Shown here: positions 48,696 to 59,900 of the stretch, in pieces
Layout of the letters: each line of letters begins with the position of its first letter
How positions within the stretch are numbered: position 1 is the first letter of the stretch
Assembly: GCA_907163375.1 (NCBI GenBank)
Contig: CAJQUW010000501.1
Coordinates: 7,501-71,500 of the forward strand
Reading direction: 5' to 3'
Origin: Prostheceraeus crozeri
Lineage: Eukaryota; Platyhelminthes; Polycladida; Euryleptidae
DNA: 64,000 bases
Position numbers and translations under genes: made by a program
The notes under the pieces: generated by a model
What the model was told of the DNA's origin: nothing
The model's database searches: none
The model's input: only the letters and a program-made list of their open reading frames with translations

Positions 48696-48742
48696 AATTC
48701 GCCACGATTCGCAATGAAATTCGCATTCGTGTGAAAGCCCCT
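48696..48742 (-). repeat. Harbinger right terminal inverted repeat
   Basis: Inverted partner of 43897-43943. The following GAA at 48743-48745 is the target duplication. Confidence 0.88.
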
Positions 48743-48745
48743 GAA

Positions 48746-49740
48746 TGAATCGACAGTGTTTACCGCAAGTAACCTTGTGACAATGCTTTTGTACTCTGGC
48801 AATAGGAAAAGAGTTCGTTTCACTCAAGCCAACAAACACTGGAGCATTACATTCACGAATGGATCTCATATAGTTGTCACAATTGAGTTAAATCTTCTTT
48901 AGATAGGTTGCTCTACAATACTTGTAGAAAGCATGGACGTTGACATGCTTTCTTACAAATGTGGTTTATGTGCGGCGTCCATTTCAGCTCATGATATGAC
49001 ATAATGTCAAGAAACTTCAATTGAGTACATTCAGCAATGGACAAGCTTGGCGTATGGCAACATTTGACTTTCGAAAATGCAAATACTTTGTTTTATTCAT
49101 ATAAGATCGCTTTGTTTTTCGGTCACAGCTCAACATTGTCGATTTCGTCGTTCAATGATATCGAAGGGCCAGAATCACTTTCGTCTAAAGGCATCAGTAA
49201 TGCTATGCAATCTGCATACTTAATTATGCAGGTGGATTTTGACTTCGGAGTACACAAACGCTCCGAACAAATGCCACCCTAAAATGGAACCTTGTGATTC
49301 TTCAAACGTCACAGGTACATGCAGACTTTGACATTCTTCTATTGAAACATAATGTGTGCACTGTGCAGTCTTCAAAGTAGCCCTTAATCCAAGTTATAAA
49401 ATTAGATGACATGTGTTCATTGATCATGAATTTGAGCAGCTTTCTATAATTAAGTTTATCAAATGCTCGCGCTAAATCGAATGACAGCAATACAACACCG
49501 CTGATACATTGTTTATGCACCGTGCGAGTCAAGAAATCATGCAGCCTGATATTTGCGATACAGGTAGAAGATCCTGGTCGAAATCCATATTGATATGGCC
49601 TATACAACGATAATAAATAATCTTTGACTGAGTTTAAAATCAGACTCTCCAATATCTAAGCCATAATTGGAAGTAGAGAAATTGGTCAATATCGTTCAAT
49701 GGTCATGATGAAAAAATTCACTTTCTCTCCTTTATATTTC
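48746..49740 (-). mobile_element. Decayed LINE reverse transcriptase, split by Harbinger
   Basis: The minus-strand frame 49302-49652 reads PYQYGFRPGSSTCIANIRLH, then VVLLSFDLARAFDKLNYRKL, then FITWIKGYF. These are the Q.GFR.GSST and D...AFDKL palm motifs of a non-LTR polymerase. Just upstream PISLLPIMA then a stop is visible. Further on the active-site box reads KYADCIALL (49207-49221), so YADD has become YADC. Later FLDIMSYHELKWTPHINHIC matches the FLG....L.W..HI thumb motif. Stops and frameshifts are frequent. The copy continues on the other side of the Harbinger at 43600-43896. Confidence 0.85.
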
Positions 49741-49895
49741 TTGACCGTTGGTAAGTTAAAATAAGTATAAGCAATAAAATACCAACGCTTCGTGCCACTG
49801 CAACTTCGATAGGCCGAGTTCTTCTTATACTTATTTTGACTTACCATCGGTCAATAAATATAAAGGAGAGAAAGTGAATTTTTTCACCATGGCCA
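49700..49895. repeat. Inverted duplication at the LINE 5' end
   Basis: About 72 bp at 49700-49771 are repeated inverted at 49823-49895 with few mismatches, separated by 51 bp. The arms include part of the LINE coding region (AAAGGAGAGAAAGTGAATTT), so the foldback formed from LINE sequence, perhaps by twin-priming or a later rearrangement. Confidence 0.75.
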
Positions 49896-50808
49896 TTAGT
49901 AACAGCCTCCTGTTCCTGACCATCAATTGAATATCGTTCAACTTGAATTTTTGCATTTGGGAACTGGCATAACTTTCGCACATTTCCATTGTCGCTGTAC
50001 AAGTCCCTGTTATATGGAGAGCTTCAATAGGTGTGTTAGCGATCTTTATTGCAGCAATAAAACAGCTACCTTTTATTGCAGCGACTTGCACAAACCAATG
50101 CCAGTGCATGTATTCTAGTTAATAATTCATTCAACCGACTATACGAACAATAAGTACTGAGGGAAGGTCTTAATACATCCACTTGGCAAAATTTATCGGT
50201 AGAAATGCAAGTATCGGTACCGGTAACGAAAAATGCTACCGATTCAATCTCTGTTCTGCTTATATGCAATTATAGTGTATTACATGAGATTTTTTAGCAA
50301 AACACAAAAGTTAGCAGTAAAACATATTCCAGGGAAAAAGTGAAAGTGGATTATTTCATTGATCTCTATAATCAACAACGCTTCTAATATAATCAAAATA
50401 GAAAATAAAGTCAAATTCTTCTAAAATGGAGGTGCTTATATTTGAGAAAATAGGGTATGGTGACTTTCGAAAACACTCATGATTTGTACCATATGGTGCA
50501 TGAACTGAAGCAATATTTGGAGAAAACTTTCAAAATGCCTCAAAACTATAAATCCTGAAAGTCAAATTCAATTACGGTTTGAAGTTCTGTTTACTTTACT
50601 GAGCAGCAAAGATGCATCAGCGTCAGCGATTAAAAGAGTGACAAAAGGGGACGCAGGAAGCAGAAAATGTTTTCATAAGCTGATGCCTTCACTTGATTTT
50701 ATGATGATGTTATGAAAAATGGGCTGTCACAAAACGAATGCTTCATGTAAATAGAATGCCTGGCATTATATTGAAGCTTTCATACTACGAAATAGTGTTC
50801 ATACTTAC
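49896..50808. other. Intron sequence, nothing recognised
   Basis: No gene or element recognised between the LINE and the Ig exon. Confidence 0.3.
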
Positions 50809-50937
50809 AGTGAACCGTGAGCGTCAACTTCTTGTAGGCCATGGGATAGACGCCATTTTGAGCGGTGCAAGTGTAGCCCCCTTCCATCCAGCGTTTTGCA
50901 CTGGCGATGATGAGGGTTCCTCCAATCGCATAAATAT
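50809..50937 (-). CDS. Lachesin-like Ig gene: second half of an Ig domain
   Basis: A 129-nt exon with acceptor CTATTTTCCAG and donor GTAAGTATG is open in phase 1. It reads YAIGGTLIIASAKRWMEGGY and TCTAQNGVYPMAYKKLTLTV. L.I.....W.EGGYTC.A.NG is the E-F strand pattern of an I-set Ig domain with the second cysteine. It completes the domain started in 51757-51921 and leads straight into the next Ig domain in 43144-43329. The intron in between (43330-50808) carries the Harbinger and LINE. Confidence 0.88.
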
Positions 50938-51610
50938 CTGGAAAATAGTGCATAACAGTGCAAAATAGCAATAGTGCATAGTATAGTACATGTACAAATA
51001 TGAAGTCTCTTGGTTCAATGTATTGTCTTGATACAGATGTTAGCTAGCGTTTTTGTATGTCTAAACTAGGTAATTTGCTATACTTTAAGAGGAGGAGTCA
51101 ACTTATGAAAGCTTAATCACATCACATAGCATCAGGTTTTGCATGTGCATCGGACTGGATAAAAAATTTGATTCGGGTTGAAGATGATCGAGTCGGGTTG
51201 CGTAGCGAATACGACAGTGTTTCGTGTCGACTTGAGCCCTGTAATTCGTGTCGTGCTCGTTTTAGTGTTTTTAAAGTTCTAACCGGGTTACATTTTCGTG
51301 TTGACACTGATTCATTCTGCATTAGACATCACTAATAGCTAAAGACTTCTTGATCACATGTTTATGGCAGAGTAGTTGGCTAAAATGCAACGCTAGGACG
51401 ATAATTTTTGAATAAAAGCAATCTGCCTCTCCAAAATACAAAGTAAGTGATAAAGGAGGATTTTTCAGTGAACTATTCTTTCGCTTTGAATTGGATGCCA
51501 TAAATGAATCACTCGAGATATAAATTTCGCATTACTTTCGTGTTTGACATAGACCGGTTGGACTTTGTGTTCGGGTTTAGGGTAAATTTCCAAGTACTGC
51601 AGACCTCTAG

Positions 51611-51634
51611 TGTGTGTGTGTATGTGTGTGTATG
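51611..51634. repeat. Short (TG)n microsatellite
   Basis: About 24 bp of TG repeat with two TA interruptions, in the 819-nt intron between the two Ig half-domain exons. Confidence 0.9.
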
Positions 51635-51756
51635 CATATTATGGCTTTTATGGCATGGATAGCCTGCACATAGTCACAAGATATGCCAAATCTAACATCT
51701 AAAGTAGCCATGATTCACATTCACTTTTTAGAGGAGTGAGAGCAAGAAGATATTAC

Positions 51757-51921
51757 CTCTTGAGCTGTCATCACCAATTTCGACTTTCCGTTTTGAATCT
51801 TGTCGTGTCCATGTCATCTTTGGCCGAGGCTTTCCTGTTGCATTGCAATTGACACGAAGAGATTGTCCTTCTGTGATTGTTTCCACCAGAGCCGTTGATT
51901 TGCCAATAATTTTTGGTGGCG
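51757..51921 (-). CDS. Lachesin-like Ig gene: first half of an Ig domain
   Basis: A 165-nt exon, acceptor TTTTATAG and donor GTAATATC, phase 1 at both ends. It reads PPKIIGKSTALVETITEGQS, LRVNCNATGKPRPKMTWTRQ and DSKRKVEIGDDSS. PP.I, EG..L.V.C.ATG.P.P...W is the classic opening of the second Ig domain in lachesin, neurotrimin and other IgLON-type adhesion molecules, with first cysteine and core tryptophan. NAT is a potential N-glycosylation site. The expected preceding Ig domain and signal peptide were not found up to base 64000. The protein would be an extracellular, cell-surface adhesion or recognition molecule; that role is known for the family, not shown here. Confidence 0.88.
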
Positions 51922-53018
51922 CTATAAAAGATTATAAAAAACGTTTTTGATAAATTTACGAAGTAGGACACAATGATATTTAGGTTTTGACATTTGATCA
52001 AAACAATACATGCACATCTGTAAAGTCATATAAGAGATAAGAGGTTGAAATAGAAATTCTATACACACAATCATTGACATCTTCCAAACACGACAGACTT
52101 CCTATACAGACGTACTTCTAAGGATTTGATACATCTTAGTAAATGTCATTCCTGAAATCTGATTATATGATAATCATTTATCAAAAATTGTACTGGAGAA
52201 ATTCGGATAAGTACATTTTCAGCATTGATTAACCTGCGTGCAGACAATTGAGAATAATTTGATGCTATCCATTATATAATGGAATGTACGAAATGCATTT
52301 TGGTAGCATCTGGTGAAATGACATCAATTCTTACCAAATACATTCCTTAATCACAATTACAATAATCTAATAAAAGCAATCTAATCTCCTGTCAAAAATA
52401 ATTGCTTCAAACAATTCCCTTGAAATCATTTTTGATAGGGTCTATAGATTTACAGAGCCAATAGATACAAAATTTTTGTAGCGAATATTTACAGATAATT
52501 GGCAGCGAAGCTCTGCTGTCTGTACCATGTTGAATTTATGGTGAGAATGACAGTTATTGCATCAATATAAGACATCAACAGCCTTGATTCCCCGACCGCA
52601 CTCGCTTGACCCAGGAATCGAATCGAAGTTCAGATTATAATTTGTTTCACAGGTCTGGAGGCATTAGGTATAAATTATTGAAAGCTGAGTATCGGAAAAC
52701 TATGCAATCTGTATATAGTCTTAAACCGACATATCGCTAACTATTAACTATGACCATAGAAATGCGACTTCTGGCACCTTAGGCTGCTCGTTCAGGCACC
52801 GATCGACATCAATGCCGATAGATCTTGAGAATAATCAAATTATTGAAACTTGCCGCATAGTTGCAAATACTTGCATTAAGGCGATGTTTTCTAAGTAATT
52901 TCATCAAAACGATCTTAAAGAGAAGTGATATTAACCGTGAATCTTTGCAAAGTACACTGACGAGGTATTGTCCTAGCCATTGTCAACCATTGGAAGCCGC
53001 CATCGATAGAGAACCGCT
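51922..53018. other. Intron sequence, nothing recognised
   Basis: No further Ig exon or element recognised. A transfer-RNA-like look at 52590-52635 was examined and dismissed. Confidence 0.3.
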
Positions 53019-53026
53019 GTAATGAC

Positions 53027-53938
53027 TAGAGCCGGAACGATTAGCTAATGTTCAAAAATGTTGATTATAATTGAGATCATGATTAAAGTGTTCAAAAGTT
53101 TGATTATGATTATGATTGATTGAAGTGTTGAAGAATGTGATTGTGATTAAGGCGGCCTTAGGCTTGATTATGATTATGATTGATCAAGGTGTTCAAAACT
53201 GCGACTATGATCAATGTAGTCAGACCCATAATCATGAACGCTGGATGGGTTGAATATGATGTTTATTATGACTTTATGACACTTTGTTGATTCAATGTAA
53301 ATTTTAGTGAGGTTAATTAAGTAATAATTTGAATCGTCATGAAAATGCTTAATACTGTGCACTGGTGCTTAGTACTCTGCAATACTGTGGTTTATTTAAA
53401 CTCATCTCCTTGTTCGATTAATAAGCTTGTTGAATTAGTATTGCTGTTATTATTCGATTTTGTCAGCGACATCATAGTGTAAAAATTGACAAAAATATTG
53501 AATCCAGTGGTCAATTGAGCATGTTTTGATTATCTAAGGTAGGCCCTACACATAGAGAGAAAACATCAGCGGGAAGATATTCCATGACGAGGCGTGAACG
53601 CATGTTCATGACCATGCATCAACAACTGGCACTCTCGACGACATCGTTTACTTTCCGTCCTAATGTATACGTAAGTACCACAGTCAAGCTGTCACTCTGC
53701 CATTGGCAACCGAGTTCTGATCTCAACTGATGTTCGGATGACTAAAATTGAATTTAATCAAATTTGCTGATTAATTGGCGTGATTTTGATTATGATTAAT
53801 GATTGACTAAATTTCCAAAACCTTGATTATGATTGAACTAAATTTCAATGACGTGATTATGATCATGATTATAATTAGCCTCAAAAAGTTAATTGATTAA
53901 GATTTTGATTGATTAAATGATTGATTAATCCAGCTCTG
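53027..53938. mobile_element. Non-autonomous hAT element with 8-bp target duplication
   Basis: The 912-bp element begins TAGAGCCGGAACGATTA and ends TTAATCCAGCTCTG, inverted hAT-style ends (CAGAGC...GCTCTG with one change). Both flanks are GTAATGAC (53019-53026 and 53939-53946), a perfect 8-bp duplication. Much of the element consists of degenerate repeats of TTGATTATGATTATGATTGA, dense at both ends. No transposase is encoded. Confidence 0.88.
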
Positions 53939-53946
53939 GTAATGAC

Positions 53947-54884
53947 AACGCATACCCACGACGCAATTTTATTGTTTTTACATGTCCCTTCTATTACTTT
54001 AATAAAATTGCTTATATTTAATATAAATATGAATATAAAATAATATTAATTGTTTTATGCATTTATTATACATTTTTTTCTATCAAATCGCTTTTAAAGC
54101 ATCCGATTTCTATGGCCATATCTATTTCATAGTCACATTTTATCCAGACATCGTATTGGCCAATGCAGGGTAGGATTAACTGTAACAATAGCAGTCCAAG
54201 TACATGATGAATGAAATTCTTGCTTTCTGTGAATCAATGGATTCAATCTGTGCGTTTTTTATATAAAACAATTAAATTGTAGGCAAATACTTGTATATGA
54301 TAACTCCTAATCTACGTATTAATCATTGGCGACGCAATGGGCTTAATCGTCTGATGTCGGCTTCTTAAAAAAACCGCTTTTGTAGCCGCTCAGATAAAAA
54401 AGTTCGCAAAGTAGACTGCTATTTATAAAATGCTGTAGTTGTTTTTTTGCGTTGTAGCTTCAGAGATTGTGAGGATGCGTGCTTTTTGAGTGGTTAATTC
54501 TCATGCTCGGAAATAAACGTAGAATGCCTGTTTGTCTTCAAATCTTTGTAAATAAGTCCCTGATAAACCTTTCTGAGGGTCAAGGAGGTAAAGAATCTGA
54601 TCAGAGACACTATCGGAAGCACCTCGGTAGCAGTATTGTACACATTTTGTCTCTCAACTTTGCTCTTAGCTATCTTCATGTACAATTTTACATAGCACAT
54701 ATTATTTGCAATTGTACAGATACAACTACACACATCTTCAATACTCGTTCATGTAAACTTCATGTTCATATTTAAATAAGATTCTAATTCAAATTCGAGT
54801 TCTAGCTCTATTATAAGCACATCATCACAAGGCCATCACTAAAATGAATAGGGTGAACACAAAAGAATATCTCAACTTTAAGTA
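53947..54884. other. Unassigned AT-rich DNA
   Basis: No gene recognised. The overlapping frames around 54479-54775 lack domain patterns. Confidence 0.3.
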
Positions 54885-56934
54885 ATTATTGTGGCAAGAC
54901 AGAGCAACGTACGAGTTTTGGATATATACCATTTGAAAGATGACGCTTTGAAGTTTATTTACAATTATTACATTAGTATATTTATTATCCATACATTCAT
55001 TGGCTATATATTTTAAAGATTCTCCAGCTTCAACAGGTCGTAAATAACAAGTGCAGTTTTAATCAGTTTGATTCCATATCACTGGGTTTCCATACTGGCA
55101 AATAACTTCATCGAGTAATATCTATTTTTCCACAGCACAAATGAAATCTTGAATCATAAATGACTCTTATAAGCGATTTTAAACAAAACAGTACGTCATT
55201 TTTCGTTGCTTGCAGTGATTTGCAGCTTCATCCTTGAGCAAACTGAGCGGCACGAATCTTTTACCTCGAAGTTTGTATTCTGCGATGAAGCAGTATTCCA
55301 TATTGATGGAAAGGTTAATAAACACAGCGTACATAGTAGTAGTAGTAATTTATTTATTCAAGAATTGGAAATCAAACTTTACAAGGGAAAGGTACGTAGT
55401 ACTTTAGAAATGAGAGTTATTACATGTAAAGACAGCGAGTAAAGTTAAAGTGAGTCGTTGTACCATTTTGTGAGTAAGGGAACAAAAGAATTCGCGCGTC
55501 TTTCAGATCTGATTTGGCATTGCATGAGATGGTGAGAATACTTCAAGGTATCAGGGAAAAGATGGTTGATAAAGTTATCGCCTTGTTTGATATTCTGGAA
55601 GGTTTTCATTGCTTTTGTAAATCTTCTGCTTGCGATGGTCGGAAAGTTGCGGCAATCACACTGTTGGCCACAAATCATCCTGTGAGCTCTTTTATTTATT
55701 CTTTCGCATTTTTGGCTATTTTTCCTATTTAGCCCAGTGAAAATTTCGCTGTTGTATTCAAGAAGACTGCGTATACAACACTGATACACCTGGATGAGTT
55801 CGTGTTTTGGCAGAAGTGGTCTGAGCTGTCGTATGATGAAAAGTCGGCTGCTGACTCTCTTGCATATGTCGTTAATATGATCGTCCCATTTAAGATTTTG
55901 ATGAATAGTGACTCCGAGAAATCGAATGGATGAACAGCCGTGCGGAAATGGAGATGCTGTTGGTGGATTCTTTTTGCCGAACGTTATAACCTTAGTTTTC
56001 TCTGAGTTGAGCTCTAAGCCATGAGAGGAACACCAAGAGTTCAAGTGTTTCAGTTCCGATTGAAACATCTCGTAGCAATCGTCTGAGCTGGTAAAAGGAC
56101 AAAGAACTAGAACGTCGTCTGCGAATTTCAGAACAAGCGAATTGTGGTGGTGTGCAGTAATCGAACCAATGTGCGCGGCGAACAAGTAGGGTCCGAGCAC
56201 CGAACCTTGTGGGACGCCGGACGAAACAATTGATACAGTACTTAGATGCTTACTTTTCAAGACTACACGCTGCCTTCGACATATGTGGTACAATGAGAAT
56301 CTCCACAAATCTGTTGAACTTGAAAGAGACTCTCCTGACGTGAATGTGTTCTGTGCAGTCACCGAGTCAATGGATTTTGGTCCTTTCTTTTTTTGAAGAA
56401 ACTACTGTCACATGACCTTCATACCAGGCAATGCTTGCAAGCTGGTTGTTGCCCTCAATTGGAAGCAAGACGGGCCAACGCCTCATTGGCATCTATCGGT
56501 CCGGCGGTACTTGAATGAGAAATGTTCCCAACGATGGATTGAACGTCATTCATCTGCAGACAAATCCCTTCACCCTTGGTCACCGCAAAGCTCAGATTTA
56601 AACCCCCCTTGCAATTTTTCTACTTTTGGTTTATGTGGAAAATGCAGTCTATTTATCACCTCTTCCAGCAGATTTAGAAGAACTCAAATCCCGAGTAGCA
56701 ACATTCATCCGGTCAGTGACTTCAGAAATTCTGCAAAGTTTGTGGGATGAGTTTGATTATCGAATGGACGTTGTTCGCGCTACTCAAGGCGGTCATATTG
56801 AGAACTTCGTCACTTTGTTAAGAAAGCAGATGGCTTATATTGTAAATATATCGCTTTATCAAATAAGTTTAAATGGGAAACGGAAAAAACACGAAAATGA
56901 AGTATCAATTTTTATTCATAATAGAGAGACATGA
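54885..56934 (+). mobile_element. Mariner-type transposon remnant split by a LINE
   Basis: A non-coding lead (54885-55200) resembles 27470-27700. Transposase coding sequence starts in fragments at 55206 with SFILEQTERHESFTSKFVFC then DEAVFHIDGKVNKHSVH, which holds one DDE aspartate. At about 55337 the reading is cut by a LINE on the opposite strand. It resumes at about 56400 with WKQDGPTPHWHLSVRRYLNE, which holds the next aspartate. It ends at 56934 after PPADLEELKSR-like sequence and FDYRMDVVRATQGGHIENF. About 45 residues are missing at the LINE junction, and frameshifts separate 56412-56750 from 56626-56934. Family: IS630/Tc1/mariner. Confidence 0.85.
55337..56398 (-). mobile_element. 5'-truncated LINE inserted in the mariner transposase
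   Basis: The minus-strand open frame 55445-56362 (305 codons, no internal stop) is the C-terminal half of a jockey/CR1-type reverse transcriptase. It holds SSGVPQGSVLGPYLFAAHIG, then LVLKFADDVLVLCPF with an intact FADD active-site box, then ELNSEKTKVITFGKK, then FLGVTIHQNLKWDDHINDIC and IRSLLEYNSEIFTG. The upstream end begins inside the first palm motif (IDSV), so it is 5' truncated. The 3' tail ends in AATAAATAAATTACTACTAC, a short repeat tail typical of this class. It is much younger than the other LINEs in the window. Confidence 0.92.
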
Positions 56935-56959
56935 TAATAATCAGTTTTGTTATTAAAGT

Positions 56960-59900
56960 AGAAAGCATCATTTTTATAATGAAGTTAATAAGGTCTTTCG
57001 GATATGGCTTTGTCAGTAAAAAACTTTAAAGCGCAATCTTTGAAATGGTATGTTGCCAAAATTCCTACTTTACTTTGTCTTATAATAATAATCGTTTGAA
57101 GTTGGGATATTCTTTTATGTTCACCTGCTATCCGAAAAGTGTAACTTTGTTATGAATTGGTCGTAGCATTTTCTAATAATTGATACAATGCAACCACCTA
57201 TGTAGTCTAAGTAATGTAGCCAGTTTCTAATCGTTATCAACATGAATGAAAGGGTTCAAGCTTGTTGAAAATAGTCATAGGCTCATTGCGAGTGTTTTAA
57301 CATTGCAAGAGAAAAATGAGAACTTTTGCCCATTATTTAACGACATGGTTTGACTTTCTTTGGATTCAGTGGTGTAGTTCTGACTATAATGTATGACATT
57401 GACATTGAAGATAATTACAAAGTTGCTTTCATATAGAAATCCAATTGTCATATTCTTTTTATATTGCTTTTACATTCATTAACCGATATCTACAATATGC
57501 CCACCAATTTAAAACATGTCTTACTATATTGCTGTTCATTGTTCAATTATTCTGTTTCCTCGATGGCATTCAAAGTGGTAAAAAAGTGAATGCCTAGAAA
57601 TTATCTGCCTGCATACATTTTTACTTTTAATTAGACTTAATACACAACATCCTAATTTATTTGAAATGATTGAAAATGACAATTCTTGCAAATGCTTAAA
57701 GCAAAATACAATTCTTGTCTATTAAATAACTATTTCCTTAACCACACAAGCATGGCCTAAACATTATCTGCATACTTTCTGGACCGATTTTATAGAATTC
57801 ACGGCCATCTGCACTGCAGCACAACGTTGTTTACCGAAACATCAATAGACGCTGCAAATTGCGATTTATAAGGATTGCATAGCTATTGAAAATGTAATAA
57901 TCCAACTGCTAGTTTGTCATTTCAACTTTGAATGTTTCTGAAGCCTAAAAATGGATGCATTAAAAGCAACATTATAGAATTATATTGATCAGTTTATGGT
58001 CAGTAGTTTACGTTATGAATTATTGAAAATGAGTTCTTCTACCGTTATAAGATTATCCAGGTACTATAGGTTGTTCATAGAGTACAAGTGAATGAAAAAG
58101 TGTATGTTTTCATATTTTTGGAGCCACCAGTCACTAATTTCAAAAATATTTTGAAGACTGGGTACTTTTATTCTTTTCACCCACATTTTTCCAGTTTTCC
58201 AAAATCATCAAATTTTGCCAAAGTTAGTCACATTGGGTTTAGAATAGACTTGATCTGTCACTGGGCGACACTAAAACACGACTGAGTAGTCTTACTTGAA
58301 CCCTGGGATGAAGGATTGGTACCTTGGATACTCAGTTAGAATACAAGGTACAGCTGTGATCATTGACTTCGTGTGGTTGTTGTCTACAGACAAACGACGA
58401 ATAGTTGTCTAATTCTGAGGCTGTAAATGTTCTACAAGTCAGATAAAAGGAGTTTACACACTCAACTCCATGCGATGTTAGTGAGATTGCCCGTAGGAGC
58501 AAGAGATGATCGTTGACGATGCAACACTTCCGGGTGTCAACAACAGAAATGTGGTGATGGGGTGGGGGAAGAATAGAAGTACCGAAGACTGAATATGACA
58601 GAGACGACTACCGGTTATTATTTACCACAAAAAAATTTGAGCTCAAAAGTCCTCTCATGTTGAAATTACTATTTGAAGTGTCTGCACAATTTCATTGAAC
58701 AGTGTACAATAACGGTAATAGCAATTGCAACAAATTCATTCAAATGGCATTAATGAGTGACATCTGATCACATGTATCTCCGGTCTTCCCTCAACGATGC
58801 ATGCTATAAAAAATGTATGAATGACCTGTTCACGATTTATTCTATCATTTTGTGCAGTCGTTATGGAACAAATGGAAATCACATCACATACAGCATTCGA
58901 CAAACAACATTAGCATGTAAAGTGACAAACATGAATGATTCCTGAACATGAAAGAACGAATTAGAAGATCACAAGAGAGGTGATATATATTCTTGGGAAG
59001 AATGCGGAATACATAAAATATATTAAATCAGCGCTATGGAGGATATCAATGTGGAATATGTCAAAATCTTCTACTCGTGCTTACAGCGAATTTATATTCG
59101 TTCGTGCTCTATGACAATATTTGGAATTATATGCATGTAGTCCTTAATGAAGTTAGAGTAATTTTACCTGCTAACAATCATCGATTGATAACTCAATGTG
59201 GAACAGACGTGATTATCGTGACGTGATAATTCTACGGTTAAGTACGTGCATTTTACTCAAAATTATTCAGAGTTAATTTAAGACCAATGAGAATTTAAAG
59301 GGATTCAGGTAAAGATCTTGTGAAGTACATGTATATGTTTTACACTTTGTATATACTTTGGTGCTAAATATATTGAAATATCCTTAACTCCTGAAATTCA
59401 CCTTCAGTTATATCCCCGATTATTATATGACATTAACACATTATCAAATCATAGAATTATACATTTACAAGTGGAATCGTACCAACTGATACATTTAACA
59501 CCATTAATTGCATATGTTTGCAATTATATTTTTGTAAATCAAATGTTGCTAAATAGGAATAAGGAAAATTAGCATAACCCCTAGAGTACAATAAACGGTT
59601 AAAAGATCAAATATTTCCACACACTCATCTAGTGCGAATGCAATATTGTCAGCAATAGCATCGTTATGAAACTCATCAAACAAATGTTTCACGTGGTATA
59701 TATCTGTGGTATATAAACTGTCATGTCAAAGTATTGACAGAAATTCGATAGTTCAGATTCGTCTGCCTTTCAAGAATTTCAAAAATGATAACAATGTGAT
59801 AGGCTACCACCGAATCGTCCGTGGCACTTTCTTTGACTGATGGTGCGATGCGCTTTCAGATGACAACCGTTTCTTGTAGTTACGCTAGCCCTGAAGCAAC

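Larger units (their letters stand above)
43897..48742. mobile_element. PIF/Harbinger transposon, nearly complete
   Basis: The 4846-bp element has terminal inverted repeats of about 45 bp, starting AGGGGCTTTCACACGAATGC on both sides with two mismatches in the first 45 bases. It is flanked by GAA. It holds the two genes expected of animal Harbinger elements in convergent order: a DDE transposase on the plus strand (44216-45950, two exons) and a Myb/SANT-like protein on the minus strand (46501-48288, four exons). Both subterminal regions are crowded with GCGAAT and GAGTC-type motifs. It sits inside an older LINE in an intron of the Ig gene. Confidence 0.92.

Noticed and set aside
43897-48742. 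Harbinger proteins as domesticated host genes
   Set aside because: Intact inverted ends, target duplication, a nonsense codon and frameshifts show an ordinary decaying transposon, not a conserved host gene.
52590-52635. Possible tRNA or SINE promoter boxes
   Set aside because: A TTCGATTCC-like box is present, but the A-box-like element is on the wrong side and no cloverleaf can be drawn.
55514-55732. 72-codon plus-strand frame
   Set aside because: Shadow of the LINE reverse transcriptase on the minus strand.
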